DNA of 64,000 bases, taken from contig NZ_FNPH01000014.1 in the NCBI RefSeq assembly GCF_900107255.1, positions 19,314 through 83,313 on the forward strand, written 5' to 3'. The DNA comes from Micromonospora pattaloongensis (lineage in GTDB: Bacteria; Actinomycetota; Actinomycetes; Mycobacteriales; Micromonosporaceae). The translations under genes were made by a program, and so were the position numbers. The notes beneath the pieces were generated by a model that ran no database searches, was not told the DNA's origin, and saw nothing but the letters and a program-made list of their open reading frames with translations. This document shows, piece after piece, positions 49,372 to 57,066 of the stretch (positions are counted from its first letter, which is position 1; each line of letters begins with the position of its first letter).

Positions 49372-50171
49372 GCGATCGTCGCGTCGTCGCGCAGTTTCGC
49401 CCGCGGCCACCGCTGGCCGTCGCGGTCGTAGTGCTCGGCCGCGCGTACCGCGGTGACGATCTCGGCCGGGTGCTCCTGCCGGAGCAGCTCCGCCAGGCCG
49501 GCCCAGTCGATCAGCGCGAACGGGGTCACGAGCCGGGCGGCGCCGTCGCTGAGCAGCGCCACGGCCCGCAGGTCACCGACGCTCACGCTGCCGGTGAGCG
49601 CCTCGTACGCCGCCCGCGGCTCGGCCGCCGCCACCCAGAAGCCGTCCGGCCGGTTCCGGTGCACCCGCACCGCCTCGATGTACGCCAGGTGCGCCCGGTG
49701 CTGTTCCGGGGTGCCGTGTGACGCGGCGATCATCGCCGCGCGGTGCTGCGCCGCGAAGGTCGCGTTCCGCTCGTCGCAGATGACGACCGGCTCCCCGTCG
49801 GCGGTGTCGAGCAGCAGCACGGAGTCGGCGAGCACGAGGTAGTCGGCGCGCCCGCCGTCGAGCCGGAGCAGCACCACGGTCGCCGACGGGCTGTCCGGGC
49901 TGTCGACGTCGCAGGTGTCGGCGTGCAGGTCGCGTACCTCGCCGATCGCCGCGGCGAGGATCGCGGTGAGCTCCTGGTGGTCGTCGGCGGCGAGCCCGGC
50001 CAGCAGCGCCGCGCCGAGCCGGCGCGTGTACCACGCCACGCCGTGCGCGCAGCTGTCGTTGACGGGGATCCCGGCGCCGTCGAGCAGCACGGCGGCGTGC
50101 GGGAGCGCGGCGGTGAAGTCCTCGTTGGGCCCTTCGGGCCGGGACGGGCTGGTGGCCATCGTGACCTGCAT
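49347..50171 (-). CDS. PP2C-like phosphatase domain protein
   Basis: A 274-residue protein with the PP2C_2 pattern: GPNEDFTAALPHAAVLLDGAGI (the Asn-Glu-Asp and Asp-Gly metal positions), TVVLLRLDGGRADYLVLADSVLLL, and later DLRAVALLSDGAARLV, another metal Asp. It is shorter than stand-alone PP2C enzymes and may be a minimal or regulatory version. ATG 50171 follows the previous gene by 4 bases; it is the last of four tightly packed minus-strand genes. Its end overlaps iniC by 25 bases. Phosphorylation control of the neighbouring Ini proteins is possible but only inferred. Confidence 0.75.
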   Translation of the reverse strand: MQVTMATSPSRPEGPNEDFTAALPHAAVLLDGAGIPVNDSCAHGVAWYTRRLGAALLAGLAADDHQELTAILAAAIGEVRDLHADTCDVDSPDSPSATVVLLRLDGGRADYLVLADSVLLLDTADGEPVVICDERNATFAAQHRAAMIAASHGTPEQHRAHLAYIEAVRVHRNRPDGFWVAAAEPRAAYEALTGSVSVGDLRAVALLSDGAARLVTPFALIDWAGLAELLRQEHPAEIVTAVRAAEHYDRDGQRWPRAKLRDDATIAYCTRLGG

Positions 50172-50175
50172 GCCG

Positions 50176-50502
50176 TCATTCTCCCGGCCGCGACCGCCGC
50201 CCGGACGGGGGCCCGAAGGGCGTACCGCTGCGCGTCTCCGCCCGGTGCCGCAGCGCGGTGGTGCGGACGAGCGCTTCGCGGCAGGGCGGGTGGTCACCGG
50301 CGCAGTCCGGGGCGTGGCCGATGACCCACACCAGCTCGTTGTCGTAGCAGCGGGCCAGCTCGATGCGCACCCGCGTGACAACCAGGGTGTACGGCTGACC
50401 CGGCGGCTGCCCGCGCCCGAACAACCAGTCGTCGGCGTCGAGTTCCAACAGGGTTCCGGCGGGGACCGGCGGGATCGTGAGCGTGCTTCGGTACAGAGTC
50501 AT
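50176..50502 (-). CDS. Hypothetical protein
   Basis: A 108-residue protein of unknown function: TLYRSTLTIPPVPAGTLLELDADDWLFGRG, then TLVVTRVRIELARCYDNELVWVIGHAPDCAG. A short Cys/His set (CAGDHPPCREA) could bind metal. ATG 50502 overlaps the preceding gene's stop as ATGA, and the PP2C-like gene follows by 4 bases. The compact beta-rich N-terminus suggests a small binding domain. Confidence 0.65.
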   Translation of the reverse strand: MTLYRSTLTIPPVPAGTLLELDADDWLFGRGQPPGQPYTLVVTRVRIELARCYDNELVWVIGHAPDCAGDHPPCREALVRTTALRHRAETRSGTPFGPPSGRRSRPGE

Positions 50503-50720
50503 GGCCTCTTCGTCCAGGCAACGAATCGGGTGAACAGCTCGCGCGGGGTGGCGTTGGGCAGTTCGGCGGCGGCTTCGGCGAGCCGTTCCGCGCCGTGCAT
50601 CGCCAGCCCGACCGGGTCGTACGCCGCCCTCAGCTCGGCTTTGGCGGCGTCGCACGGCCAGGGGCCGTCCCCGCGCGCGCACTGCCATGACGGCCGGTCC
50701 GGAACGTGCAGCTCACTCAT
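50499..50720 (-). CDS. Hypothetical small protein with Cys pair
   Basis: A 73-residue protein: HVPDRPSWQCARGDGPWPCDAAKAELRAAYDP, followed by an amphipathic helix region (AMHGAERLAEAAAELPNATPRELFTRFVAWT). The CARGDGPWPC pattern recurs in small actinobacterial proteins of unknown role. It overlaps the upstream gene by 8 bases and the downstream gene by 4, so it is part of a coupled four-gene operon. Confidence 0.7.
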   Translation of the reverse strand: MSELHVPDRPSWQCARGDGPWPCDAAKAELRAAYDPVGLAMHGAERLAEAAAELPNATPRELFTRFVAWTKRP

Positions 50721-50964
50721 CCCACCGGCGCCCGATCCCCGACTCCGGTGCGTCGGCGTCGTCGCGCCGCTGCCGGCTGTTGCGGTGAGGCTCGACGGAT
50801 TCGGGCGGCGGTTCCGTTGGTGGCGCTGGACCGGACGCGCGGCAGTCGGCGCAGGTCAACGTCGCCCCGCACTCCGGGCACCACTGCTGCGCCTTCTTGA
50901 ACGTCAGCAGCCCGACGCCGAAGCCGAACACGGAGCAGAGCACCGCCGTGATCGCGATCCCCAT
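50713..50964 (-). CDS. Small membrane protein with zinc-ribbon-like cysteines
   Basis: An 83-residue protein. One N-terminal helix (GIAITAVLCSVFGFGVGLLTF) is followed by CPECGATLTCADC, a four-cysteine set that could bind zinc, then a Pro/Arg-rich tail. ATG 50964 is the natural start. It leads the four-gene operon ending in the PP2C-like gene. Confidence 0.65.
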   Translation of the reverse strand: MGIAITAVLCSVFGFGVGLLTFKKAQQWCPECGATLTCADCRASGPAPPTEPPPESVEPHRNSRQRRDDADAPESGIGRRWDE

Positions 50965-51023
50965 GGGCGCCTCCAGGGGTAGGTGGGGCACGGCGGCTCG
51001 GGGGAGGCCGCCGTGGCCCCGGC

Positions 51024-51125
51024 TCAACCGCGGGACTGCTCCCGCAGGAATTCGCTCACCCGCTCGGCCGACTCGACGCCGTGCTCCAGCACCGTGCGCA
51101 GCGGCGAGTACGAGACGCGCGGGGT
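51024..51125 (-). pseudogene. 3' remnant of a truncated gene
   Basis: About 32 codons ending at a minus-strand TGA read PRVSYSPLRTVLEHGVES and AERVSEFLREQSRG, with normal high-GC codon use, but the frame upstream changes character near 51125 where GC falls. No start codon is available for this short stretch. It looks like the C-terminus of a longer gene cut by an insertion, marking the left edge of the accessory region. Confidence 0.45.
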
Positions 51126-51325
51126 GGAGCAGTTTCGCTGTCGGGACTCATCGACCATCCCGGGTGATCTTCGATCTGACTTCCGTGTGGTCGGACGCCG
51201 ATTGATTCCGACCGCTGGTGACGATTTTTCTGCGCATCGTGGGTCCCGGGAACGCAACGGTGTGCTGGTCTTGTCCTGGTCTTGTGCTATCCGTGTCGAC
51301 GTCAGGCCATTACGCTGGTCAATGA

Positions 51326-51345
51326 TTCGACAACGCTGCGTCGAA
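51326..51345. promoter_or_regulatory. Inverted repeat, possible operator of the XRE gene
   Basis: TTCGAC, 8 bases, GTCGAA at 51326-51345, ending 17 bases before GTG 51363. A dyad there could bind the regulator itself (autoregulation). A tandem TGGTCTTGTCC/TGGTCTTGTGC lies at about 51264-51285. The rest of 51126-51362 holds no gene. Confidence 0.45.
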
Positions 51346-51362
51346 CGTTGAGGGATGGTCTG

Positions 51363-52568
51363 GTGACTCCGATCGTGCGGTGGTCAGGCCGGGAGGCACG
51401 GGCACTGCGTGAGGCGAGGCGAATGAGCGTGCGCGCCTTCGCGGGTCACCTCGGTGTAGCGGTCGCGTCCGTGACCAACTGGGAGCAGCGTGGAGAGCTG
51501 ATCCGCCTGAGGCATGAGACCCAAGAGGTCCTCGATCGGGACCTGAGCCGAGCCGACGACGATGTACGTAGGCGATTCGAGGCGGCGCTCAACGAGTTGA
51601 AGGCGATGGTGGTTCCGGTCGCAGCCTCCGATAGCGCCCGGCGGCTGGAGTACGTCCTGGCTCACCCGAGTCGTGCCGATGCGATGACGGTCGCCTACCT
51701 GCGGAAGCAGGTGGCCCGTCTCGACGCCGCGTACGACCATCAGCCGTCGGCCACACTCCTCGGACCTGCCGGCGAACGCCATGCACAGATCGCCTACCTC
51801 CGAGCCTGGGCCAGCAATGGCCGGATCCAACGCGAGCTGCTTGCGACCTTCGCTGCGTCCGCCATCCTTATGGGCCAACTGGTCTGGGACGCGTCGCTCC
51901 GTCGAGATCACGCGTCAGCGTTGTCGTACTTCGACGCCGTCATTGAGGCCGCCGACGGGGCCGGCGATCCTCTGCTGGCCGCTCGCGGGCACCTGCGTAG
52001 GAGCCTTGTCGCTCTGTACGGGCAGTGGGACGCAAGAACCGGATTGGAAATGGCAGCCCAAGCGGCCGCTACGAGTTGCAGTGTCAGCAACGCACTCGCC
52101 GGCTTGGCGCTGTTACACGTCGCCGAAGCGTACGCAATGCGGCAACAGCGACGACCATGCGAGAGCGCACTAAGCGCGGCCGACACATACTTCGGAAAGG
52201 TAACCGCGGCCGACGGCGCCGGACTGTTACTCAGCCCGTTCGATGCGAGCCGGATGGCCGGTGCCTGCTATCTCCACCTGGATGAGGCGGCCAAGGCAAC
52301 GGCGTTCCTCACCGAGACACTGACACATGCTGGCCGGACAAAGGCGGCCGCAGTCGCCGCAGCCAACCTCGCCCTGGCATTGACCCGCGACCACAAGATC
52401 GACGATGCGGTGGACAGCCTGCATCGGGCGATCGACATCGTGGAGGCGACTCGTGGGGGCGGGGGATTGACGGTCGCGTTCACCGCTGGCAGGGCGCTGA
52501 ACCCGTGGCGTCAGCAAGCTGCCGTCCAGGATGTGCACGACCGGCTGCTCGCGCTCGTGGCAACGTAA
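51363..52568 (+). CDS. XRE-family regulator with TPR-like C-terminus
   Basis: A 401-residue protein. An N-terminal HTH (REARALREARRMSVRAFAG and HLGVAVASVTNWEQRG) is followed by a long helical region with TPR-like repeats (ALSYFDAVIEAADGAGDPLL, AAVAAANLALALTRDHKIDD). This build is common in actinobacterial regulators that bind small ligands. GTG 51363 is chosen over a start at 51282, whose added residues include unconserved Cys/Arg. GC is lower than in neighbours, and codon use is less biased, suggesting transfer. The COG0212-like gene follows 9 bases downstream, so they are one operon. Confidence 0.82.
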   Translation: MTPIVRWSGREARALREARRMSVRAFAGHLGVAVASVTNWEQRGELIRLRHETQEVLDRDLSRADDDVRRRFEAALNELKAMVVPVAASDSARRLEYVLAHPSRADAMTVAYLRKQVARLDAAYDHQPSATLLGPAGERHAQIAYLRAWASNGRIQRELLATFAASAILMGQLVWDASLRRDHASALSYFDAVIEAADGAGDPLLAARGHLRRSLVALYGQWDARTGLEMAAQAAATSCSVSNALAGLALLHVAEAYAMRQQRRPCESALSAADTYFGKVTAADGAGLLLSPFDASRMAGACYLHLDEAAKATAFLTETLTHAGRTKAAAVAAANLALALTRDHKIDDAVDSLHRAIDIVEATRGGGGLTVAFTAGRALNPWRQQAAVQDVHDRLLALVAT

Positions 52569-52577
52569 GGAGTCCAC

Positions 52578-53339
52578 GTGCCAACCCTCGATGCATCGAT
52601 ACCGCAGGCCAAGCAGGAAATCCGTGAGCGTGTGTGGACCTTGCTGGAGCGCTACCGGGCCGTGGACCCAGGGGTCTCGGGGCACATTCCCGCGTTCGCC
52701 GGTGCCGGTGCCGCAGCCGAACGGCTGGCAACGCTACCGTCGTGGCAGTCGGCCCGGGTGATCAAAGCGAACCCGGATCGGGCGCAACTCCCGGTTCGCG
52801 CCCAAGCCTTGGACGCGGATAAGACGGTCTACATGGCGGTGCCCAACCTCACCACCCTCAGGCCGTTCTACCTGCTCGATCCTGCGAAGCTGCCGCGACC
52901 CTTCGAGACGTCAGTCTCGCACCAGGCCGTTGCGGCAGCAGCGACCACCGTGACGGTCGATGAGATGCCCGCAATTGACCTGGTGGTGTGCGGGAGCGTC
53001 GCCGTCAACGGCGAGGGTGTTCGAATCGGCAAGGGCGCGGGCTATTCCGATCTCGAACTCGCGCTGCTCACCGAGGCCGGACTCGTCGACGCGCACACCA
53101 CGATAGTGACGACCGTGCACCCGCTACAGATCATCGACGGGCGGTTACCTGAGGCGCCGCACGATTTCCGCGTCGACGCCATTGCCACTCCCGACGCGAT
53201 CATTACCTGTCCAGGCGGCCGCCGCCCGAAGGGAGTGCTCTGGGACCAACTTACGGACGACAAGATTGCGGCGATCCCAGTGCTCGCGAGCCGTGTGCTG
53301 CCTCGTAGGGCGGCGAGGAGAGAGCACCGATCGCTGTAG
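52578..53339 (+). CDS. 5-formyltetrahydrofolate cyclo-ligase-like protein (COG0212 type)
   Basis: A 253-residue protein. AKQEIRERVWTLLER at the start and GEGVRIGKGAGYSDLELALL in the C-half match the 5-FCL fold, but GKGAGYSD replaces the bacterial GxGxGYYDR motif, as in the COG0212/MTHFSD paralogues. Such paralogues have been linked to thiamine metabolism rather than folate (recalled, not checked). It is co-transcribed with the XRE regulator, a pairing that suggests the regulator senses its substrate or product. GTG 52578 follows AAGGAG by 8 bases. GC is lower than the core genome. Confidence 0.8.
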   Translation: MPTLDASIPQAKQEIRERVWTLLERYRAVDPGVSGHIPAFAGAGAAAERLATLPSWQSARVIKANPDRAQLPVRAQALDADKTVYMAVPNLTTLRPFYLLDPAKLPRPFETSVSHQAVAAAATTVTVDEMPAIDLVVCGSVAVNGEGVRIGKGAGYSDLELALLTEAGLVDAHTTIVTTVHPLQIIDGRLPEAPHDFRVDAIATPDAIITCPGGRRPKGVLWDQLTDDKIAAIPVLASRVLPRRAARREHRSL

Positions 53340-53448
53340 CGCCCGTGAACTGTAAAGCCCTGATGAGCCACCGGCACAGAAGATTGCGCGCGGTCGAGCT
53401 GTCTGTGGTCTTCATGGTCGCGACGACGGCACCACCGGTAACGGCCGC

Positions 53449-53464
53449 CGCCTCCTAAGAGGCG
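53449..53464 (+). terminator. Candidate terminator hairpin after the XRE/COG0212 operon
   Basis: CGCCTC, loop CTAA, GAGGCG at 53449-53464, 110 bases after the COG0212-like stop. A 6-bp stem without a T-tract; weak on its own. The stretch 53340-53649 holds no supportable gene. Confidence 0.4.
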
Positions 53465-53649
53465 ACCCGTCAGTGAGCTTGGGCAGCGGGTCGCGTCGGA
53501 CGACGGTGACACGCCTGTCGCGTCTGGGCCGCGTTGCCGGCCGAGCGGCGCTCACAAACGCTGCGACTCGTACTCCAGGAGGTGGAGACGGCGGCCCGGC
53601 ATCAACCGGCTTGATGCTCCCTCGCTGCCTTCCTGTCCTGAGCCCGTCG

Positions 53650-53766
53650 TTACTTACCGCTGCGAGATCGCCGCACTGCCCAGACTCCGCCGACAATGGC
53701 CGCCGCCGCTGGCAAGAGGCAGCAGAGCGTGAAGACGGACAGGTGCCACGGTTTGAGTGCTCCCAT
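53650..53766 (-). CDS. 38-residue membrane microprotein
   Basis: MGALKPWHLSVFTLCCLLP at the N-terminus, then AAAAIVGGVWAVRRSRSGK: a single helix followed by a basic tail. Tiny proteins beginning with ALKPWH and one helix recur in actinobacteria, similar to the start of TatA but without the amphipathic helix. ATG 53766 and TAA 53650-53652 bound it. It is an inference from composition and this pattern; translation is unproven. It lies in a gene-poor part of the accessory region. Confidence 0.5.
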   Translation of the reverse strand: MGALKPWHLSVFTLCCLLPAAAAIVGGVWAVRRSRSGK

Positions 53767-54036
53767 GGTCGACAGGGTAGGGACAGTTGTTGATGTGTGC
53801 TGTCCCGGTCAGGGGTGCAGCGACGTCGGGACCCGCCCTTCGCCGCGGCGTGCTCGATCCTCCGCACGTGGTCGGACCGCTACGAAACGCGCGGCGTGCA
53901 CCCGCCCCGCGGTCCCGCCGCTCGGACAGCGTCCGCGTTGCGATACCGTCAAGGCGTCCAGACCGGCCTCCAGCAGCCCGTGTTCACGGGCTGGCGGTGA
54001 CCCCCAGGGCGCCCCGACGAGTTCAGGGAGATACCG

Positions 54037-54240
54037 ATGCTGGAGCCCGAGTCCGCTCACGACGCCGACGCTGAGGGTGCCGACACGCCAGCCGATGAGC
54101 CGGCCGTTTACGCGAATAGGGCTGCCCGACGCGCGAAGGGCAAGGGAACGTCGCCGCAACCGTCTGGAAAGGGCCAGCGCCTCGCCGGCCGGGGCTCGGT
54201 CCAGAGTCCGCGCCAGTGGGGTAACCGCCGAAGCGGTTGA
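54037..54240 (+). CDS. Small basic/acidic hypothetical protein
   Basis: A 67-residue protein: an acidic start (EPESAHDADAEGADTPADEP) followed by AVYANRAARRAKGKG and a Gln/Gly/Arg-rich end (GRGSVQSPRQWGNRRSG). The NRAARRA-type core recurs in small Micromonospora-like proteins. GGGAG lies 7-8 bases before ATG 54037. No known function; possibly nucleic-acid binding from its basic tail. Bases 53767-54036 upstream hold no supported gene apart from a hairpin (AGCCCGTG/CACGGGCT). Confidence 0.55.
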   Translation: MLEPESAHDADAEGADTPADEPAVYANRAARRAKGKGTSPQPSGKGQRLAGRGSVQSPRQWGNRRSG

Positions 54241-54285
54241 TCCGTCGGTAGCGCCTTCGTCGGCACGCTCCCGGTGTCTGCCGTG

Positions 54286-54378
54286 ATGGCGGCGGGGGAG
54301 CAGTCACCGGCGCTCGACCTCAACGAGGCCGAGGTTGCCGAGAAATTCGAGTTGCCCGGCGCGGACCTGTCCGCCTGA
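54286..54378 (+). other. 30-codon open frame in phase with the preceding gene
   Basis: ATG 54286 to TGA 54378 encodes AAGEQSPALDLNEAEVAEKF and ELPGADLSA. It is in the same frame as the 67-residue gene, separated from it only by TGA 54238-54240 and 15 codons, so it could be read-through, a remnant of a longer protein, or a separate leader-like peptide. No ribosome site is clear. Confidence 0.3.
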
Positions 54379-54387
54379 CGGTCGCCG

Positions 54388-54606
54388 TCAGGGCGCCACT
54401 TCCCGCCACTCCGGACGCCCACCGAGCCATGCGTCGGCGAGGATCTGCGCGGACGTCCGACTCGGGCAGGCGTGCAGCTTGGACCGGCCCGCGCTGCCGC
54501 CGGTCTGCGCCTCTACCTCCCAGCGCAGGCCGTCGGTGCGGATGTAGACGTCGCGACGCCCCCGCGCACTACGGTCGCCGTTCCACCAGTGACGCTCGAT
54601 CTTCAC
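54388..54606 (-). CDS. Small conserved hypothetical protein
   Basis: A 72-residue protein: KIERHWWNGDRSARGRRDVYIRTDG, LRWEVEAQTGGSAGRSKLH, ACPSRTSAQILADAWLGGRPEWREV. The KIERHWW opening and the terminal AxxILADAWxGGRPxWRE motif look like a widespread actinobacterial small protein. GTG 54606 is the start. No function known. Confidence 0.6.
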   Translation of the reverse strand: MKIERHWWNGDRSARGRRDVYIRTDGLRWEVEAQTGGSAGRSKLHACPSRTSAQILADAWLGGRPEWREVAP

Positions 54607-55171
54607 CCACTGACGGTAACACCGCAGCGGACCAGGCGAACAATAATGATCTTGAGGGTTGCGGTTACCGGCCGGGTTCCGTGGCGTCGTGATGCCTGAC
54701 GAGCGACGATGGCGCGGCCGCCGGCTCCGGGGCACCGTCCCGCTCGGTGGCGAACGGCGTGCGCAGGCGGGCCATCGCCACCGCACTCACGTCCACGGGC
54801 GGTCTGTGCGCGAAGGAGGCGTCCGCTTCCGCCGCTGCACGGAATGGACTTGCGGCATGGGTGGTTGAATCGGTCAACAGTTGCTCCACGGTTTGCGCGC
54901 CAACGCGCGACTCACCCGCTCTCACATGTGAGCCGGGTGGGGAAAATGAGCGGGGTGGATGCGTGCCCGTCTGGGCGTCGGATCCGTTTCGCTTCGCCTG
55001 CCGCACTCTAGCCCAGATCCATGATCGTGTACGCCGTGGCCCTGGGTGCGGGTAAGATTGATCGAGCGGCCCGTCGGTTCCGACCACGGCCCGCGTCTGA
55101 CGTCGACCACACGGCCGCGACCGATCGGTCAGCGCCGTGCGGGACGACCCCTTCCACGTTCGGAGAACTAC
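54607..55171. other. Intergenic stretch before the DEAD-box helicase
   Basis: About 565 bases. A minus-strand frame from GTG 54925 to 54665 (RAGESRVGAQTVEQLLTDST and so on) is open but has no ribosome site and doubtful codon use; I do not call it. A -10-like TAAGAT lies at about 55052-55057 and GGAGAA about 8 bases before ATG 55172, so helicase control probably sits at the right end. Confidence 0.45.
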
Positions 55172-56668
55172 ATGGCGGCACGCCGCCCCAGCAAGACACC
55201 CGTTGTCACACCCACCTCCTTCGCCGACCTCGGCGTGCCCGGCCGTCTGGTCACCGCGCTCGAGCAGGCGGGCATCACCACGCCGTTCCCGATCCAGGCC
55301 GCCACGCTCCCGGATTCACTCGCCGGACGCGACGTGCTCGGTCGTGGCAGGACGGGATCGGGCAAGACGTACGCCTTCGCTCTCCCGGTTCTCGCCCGGC
55401 TCGCGGCCGCCACGTCTCCGCGGCTGCCCGGCCGCCCGCGCTCGCTCATCCTGGCGCCCACCCGCGAGCTGGCGACCCAGATCGAAGCGACGATCGCACC
55501 GCTGGCCACCGCGCTGTCGCTGCGGACCCTGACGATCTTCGGCGGGGTGAGCCCGCGGCCGCAGGTCGCCGCGCTGCGTGCCGGGGTCGACATCCTCATC
55601 GCCTGCCCCGGGCGGCTCGCCGACCACGTCTCGACCGGCCACGCGATCCTCGACGCCGTCGAGATCACGGTGCTCGACGAGGCGGACCACATGGCCGACC
55701 TGGGCTTCCTGCCGGTCGTACGGCGACTCCTCGACAAGACACCGCCCCGCTCCCAGCGGCTGCTGTTCTCGGCGACGCTCGACGGGGGCGTCGACGTCCT
55801 CGTGCGGCGGTACCTTTCCAACCCGGTCACCCACAGCGTCGACTCGGCGATGTCGCCGGTCGCCGCGATGACCCACCACGTGCTCCGGGTGCGTCACGAC
55901 GACCGGCTTCCCGTTCTGGTCGACCTGACGGCCGCCCCGGGGCGCACGGTCGTGTTCACCCGCACCAAGCGGGGCGCCAAGAAGCTGACCAGTCAACTGG
56001 TCGCCTCCGGCGTGCCCGCGGTGGAACTGCACGGCAACCTGGCGCAGAACGCCCGCGCCCGCAATCTGGCGGCGTTCTCCGCCGGCGACGCCCGCACGCT
56101 CGTCGCGACCGACATCGCGGCGCGCGGTATCCACGTCGACGATGTGGCTCTCGTGATCCACGCCGACCCGCCCGCCGAGCACAAGGCGTACCTGCACCGT
56201 TCGGGGCGGACCGCGCGTGCCGGAGCGAGTGGCACCGTGGTCACCCTGATGACCGACGACCAGGTCACGGACGTACGGGACCTCACCCGTCAGGCCGGCA
56301 TCAACCCGACGGTCACCCGGCTCGGTCCCGGCGACGCCCTGCTCGCCGAACTCGCACCCGGCGAGCGCCGCTTCGTGACGCCGCGCACCACGACGACGGA
56401 GCCGCGGGGCGGACGAGGCGCCGCGACGACGGAGCCGCGTGGCGGACGAGGCGCCACGACGACGGAGCCGCGGGGCGGACGAGCCGACAGCGCCGCCCGG
56501 CGCCCGGATCGCCGTACCGCGACGGGCGGGTCGACCGCCGCCGCGGCACGTGGCAGAGCCCCGGAAGGCCGTCGGGCGGGTGCCGCCGAGGTCCCGTCCG
56601 CGCCACGGGGCGCGGCCGCGTTTTCTTCCGGCACGCGCGTTGGTAGCCGCCGCCGCGGTCAGCGCTGA
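55172..56668 (+). CDS. DEAD-box RNA helicase with RGG-like tail
   Basis: A 498-residue helicase. Walker A is GRGRTGSGKT (57-66), DEAD is at 169-172 in VLDEADHM, SAT in LLFSATLDGG, and motif VI in HRSGRTARAG. The Q-motif region is FPIQAATLP. The C-terminal 100 residues hold three 11-residue repeats (TTTEPRGGRGA type) and more basic low-complexity sequence, an RGG-like RNA-binding tail. It unwinds RNA, probably at low temperature; a cold-shock gene follows 192 bases downstream. GGAGAAC precedes ATG 55172. Confidence 0.93.
   Translation: MAARRPSKTPVVTPTSFADLGVPGRLVTALEQAGITTPFPIQAATLPDSLAGRDVLGRGRTGSGKTYAFALPVLARLAAATSPRLPGRPRSLILAPTRELATQIEATIAPLATALSLRTLTIFGGVSPRPQVAALRAGVDILIACPGRLADHVSTGHAILDAVEITVLDEADHMADLGFLPVVRRLLDKTPPRSQRLLFSATLDGGVDVLVRRYLSNPVTHSVDSAMSPVAAMTHHVLRVRHDDRLPVLVDLTAAPGRTVVFTRTKRGAKKLTSQLVASGVPAVELHGNLAQNARARNLAAFSAGDARTLVATDIAARGIHVDDVALVIHADPPAEHKAYLHRSGRTARAGASGTVVTLMTDDQVTDVRDLTRQAGINPTVTRLGPGDALLAELAPGERRFVTPRTTTTEPRGGRGAATTEPRGGRGATTTEPRGGRADSAARRPDRRTATGGSTAAAARGRAPEGRRAGAAEVPSAPRGAAAFSSGTRVGSRRRGQR
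56390..56488 (+). repeat. 33-bp tandem repeats in the helicase tail
   Basis: Three units at 56390, 56423 and 56456 encode TTTEPRGGRGA-like repeats with near-identical DNA, so slippage or unequal crossover could change their number. Confidence 0.85.
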
Positions 56669-56701
56669 CCGCGAAGACACCGCGTGGGCGGCAGGGCGTG
56701 C

Positions 56702-56780
56702 TAGCCTGAGGTTACGACCTTCGGTTTGTCGCATACTTTGCCAGCGCCTGGTGGGTATCTAACCCACCAGGCGCTTTTTT
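56702..56780 (+). promoter_or_regulatory. Candidate cspA promoter and leader with attenuator-like hairpin
   Basis: TAGCCT at 56702-56707 is a good -10; transcription from about 56714 would give a 147-base leader. It contains a perfect 12-bp stem, GCGCCTGGTGGG (56744-56755) and CCCACCAGGCGC (56763-56774), followed by T6 (56775-56780), a textbook intrinsic terminator 80 bases before the start codon. It could instead only terminate the helicase message; its place inside the predicted leader favours a conditional terminator. Confidence 0.65.
56744..56780 (+). terminator. Intrinsic terminator with T6 tract
   Basis: 12-bp perfect GC-rich stem, 7-base loop TATCTAA, then six T residues. Rare in such high-GC DNA, where most terminators here lack T-tracts. 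Lies between the helicase and cold-shock genes. Confidence 0.88.
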
Positions 56781-56860
56781 GTTCTGCCGGTTCTTCCGGA
56801 CGAGCGGCGGCGACAACCCGGGAGCCCGACGGGCTCCATCAGCTACTCAGAGGAGAAGAC

Positions 56861-57064
56861 ATGGCATTCGGCACAGTCAAGTGGTTCAACGCGGACAAGG
56901 GTTTCGGCTTCATCGCTCAGGAGGGCGGCGGCGCCGACGTCTTCGCCCACTACTCCGCGATCGCGTCGAGCGGGTTCCGCAGCCTGGACGAGAACCAGCG
57001 GGTCGAGTTCGACATCGAGCAGGGTCAGAAGGGCCTCCAGGCCGCCAACATCCGCGTGGTCTGA
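56861..57064 (+). CDS. cspA: Cold-shock protein
   Basis: A 67-residue single cold-shock domain: [20 protein letters not shown] (RNP1), [10 protein letters not shown] (RNP2), and a normal C-terminus. It binds single-stranded RNA/DNA and melts RNA structure. GAGGAGAAG is a very strong ribosome site 4-5 bases before ATG 56861. A helicase precedes and a methyltransferase follows by 2 bases. Confidence 0.96.
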   Translation: MAFGTVKWFNADKGFGFIAQEGGGADVFAHYSAIASSGFRSLDENQRVEFDIEQGQKGLQAANIRVV

Positions 57065-57066
57065 CG

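Noticed and set aside
53473..53793. Plus-strand 106-codon frame
   Set aside because: Translation is Ser/Arg/Pro-rich without family pattern, and it overlaps the better-supported 38-residue minus-strand membrane protein.
54665..54925. Minus-strand 86-codon frame in the helicase upstream region
   Set aside because: No ribosome site or -10 box, ambiguous codon use, no recognisable family.
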